A stretch of DNA of 7,016 nucleotides. Origin: Deltaproteobacteria bacterium. GTDB taxonomy: Bacteria > Desulfobacterota > DSM-4660 > Desulfatiglandales > Desulfatiglandaceae. Below, in pieces: positions 6,343 through 7,016 of the stretch; within the stretch, counting starts at the first letter, position 1; each line of letters opens with the position of its first letter. The notes under the pieces are model-generated. The model saw only the letters and a program-made list of their open reading frames with translations. It had not been told where the DNA came from and ran no database searches. The stretch is from the NCBI GenBank assembly GCA_019314425.1, contig JAFCZI010000126.1, positions 1-7,016 on the forward strand, written 5' to 3'. The position numbers and the translations under genes are program-made.

Positions 6343-7016
6343 ATGGAAACCTACGAATTTGAAGGAAAAACGGATCAAGACGCCATTGAAAACGCTTGCC
6401 GACAACTGGCACGCACCAAAGATCAGATGGATATTGTCATTCTTGAGCCAGGCTCAACCGGCATTTTCGGTCTTGTGGGGAGCAGAAAAGCCAAGATCAA
6501 AGTCACCATAAAACAGGAAGAGCCCCAAGCGGTTGAAGACGCGGTCGAAGAAGTGGTAGAAGAAAGAGTGGAAGAAGTGGCAGTCGCATCGGAAGATGTC
6601 CCCCCGGCGACTGATCCGGAAACGACCCCCCCGAACACCCGGGAAGATGAAATTGCCATTGCAAAAGAGGCCCTGGAAAATATCCTGGCCCTGATTCCCA
6701 TGGAAGGGATCACCATTACGGGGAAGCTGGATGACGGCTCTATAAACCTCAATATAGATGGGGACAAAACAGGTCTTCTGATTGGTCGTAAAGGCAAAAC
6801 CCTTGATGCACTCCAGTTTATCGTCAACAAAATTGTCAACAAGTCACTGGAAAAACGCTCCCGTGTCATCATCGACTCTGAAAATTACCGGCGGAGACGG
6901 CAGGAGTTCCTGGTCCAGATGGCGCTGAAAATGGGCGACAAGGCCAAGAAGATCAAACGACCTGTGGCCACCAATCTCCTCAATCCCCACGACAGAAGGA
7001 TCGTACACCTGGCCCT
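6343..7016 (+). CDS. jag: KH-R3H RNA-binding protein Jag/KhpB (SpoIIIJ-associated), cut by right edge
   Basis: Jag (KhpB, also called EloR) is a cytoplasmic RNA-binding protein usually encoded directly after yidC. In Gram-positive bacteria it is linked to cell elongation and post-transcriptional control; its role here is inferred from that. 224 full codons are present. The Jag N-terminal domain is at about 1-53 (METYEFEGKTDQDAIENA, then EPGSTGIFGLVGSRKAKI). A strongly acidic, proline-ending linker rich in Glu and Val follows at about 58-100. The KH domain at about 103-178 carries the GxxG loop in GLLIGRKGKTLDALQ (144-158). The R3H domain begins after NYRRRRQEF (181-189) and reaches NPHDRRIVHLAL at the edge, which includes the conserved HDRR stretch. 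The start ATG is 16 bases after the yidC stop, with GGAGG in front, so the two are surely co-transcribed. The 3' end is outside the window. Confidence 0.97.
   Translation, partial: METYEFEGKTDQDAIENACRQLARTKDQMDIVILEPGSTGIFGLVGSRKAKIKVTIKQEEPQAVEDAVEEVVEERVEEVAVASEDVPPATDPETTPPNTREDEIAIAKEALENILALIPMEGITITGKLDDGSINLNIDGDKTGLLIGRKGKTLDALQFIVNKIVNKSLEKRSRVIIDSENYRRRRQEFLVQMALKMGDKAKKIKRPVATNLLNPHDRRIVHLA

Noticed and set aside
6316..6345. Terminator between yidC and jag
   Set aside because: The 16-base gap has no stem or T run; it holds the jag ribosome-binding site.
6423..6872. 149-codon open frame on the minus strand, Ser/Thr-rich
   Set aside because: It is antisense to jag; its low-complexity content mirrors the acidic linker codons of jag.

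Overview
The window looks like a housekeeping segment from a Gram-negative bacterium, most likely a Desulfobacterota (deltaproteobacterial, Desulfobacteraceae-like) genome. This placement is inferred from gene order and sequence style, not from a search. The evidence is a MreB/MreC/MreD/PBP2 elongation cluster, a YidC with the large periplasmic domain typical of Gram-negatives, a jag (KH-R3H) gene directly after yidC, and intergenic repeats with a GATGGCGTCGTAAAAA-type end that I recall from that group.

Layout: two divergent gene groups leave a shared 360-base control region (3358-3717). To the left, on the minus strand, run mreB (2323-3357), mreC (1008-1874), mreD (411-917) and the first 108 codons of the PBP2 gene mrdA (1-324, cut by the window edge). 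To the right, on the plus strand, run rpmH (3718-3852), rnpA (3853-4221), yidD (4232-4450), yidC (4662-6326) and jag (6343 to the right edge, truncated). A good sigma70-type promoter (TTGACA, 18-base spacer, TATGTT) precedes rpmH. A weaker candidate faces mreB.

How the genes work together: MreB filaments with membrane proteins MreC and MreD organise the transpeptidase PBP2 for lateral wall growth. The rightward group supplies ribosomal protein L34, the RNase P protein subunit, the YidD membrane-insertion helper, the YidC insertase and the RNA-binding protein Jag/KhpB. This is the classic rpmH-rnpA-yidD-yidC-jag order.

The least ordinary part is the 448-base gap between mreB and mreC. It holds an imperfect long inverted repeat (2112-2238, MITE/REP-like), a further copy of its end (2252-2272), a separate perfect 14-base inverted repeat enclosing 1913-2098, and a C9A8 homopolymer tract that overlaps a promoter-like sequence facing mreC. 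Also worth attention: the mreD frame stays open past its TGA for 29 hydrophobic-then-basic codons and ends exactly in a TTGA overlap with the mrdA start. I found no convincing novel defence, mobile or regulatory system. The genes themselves are conserved and look intact.
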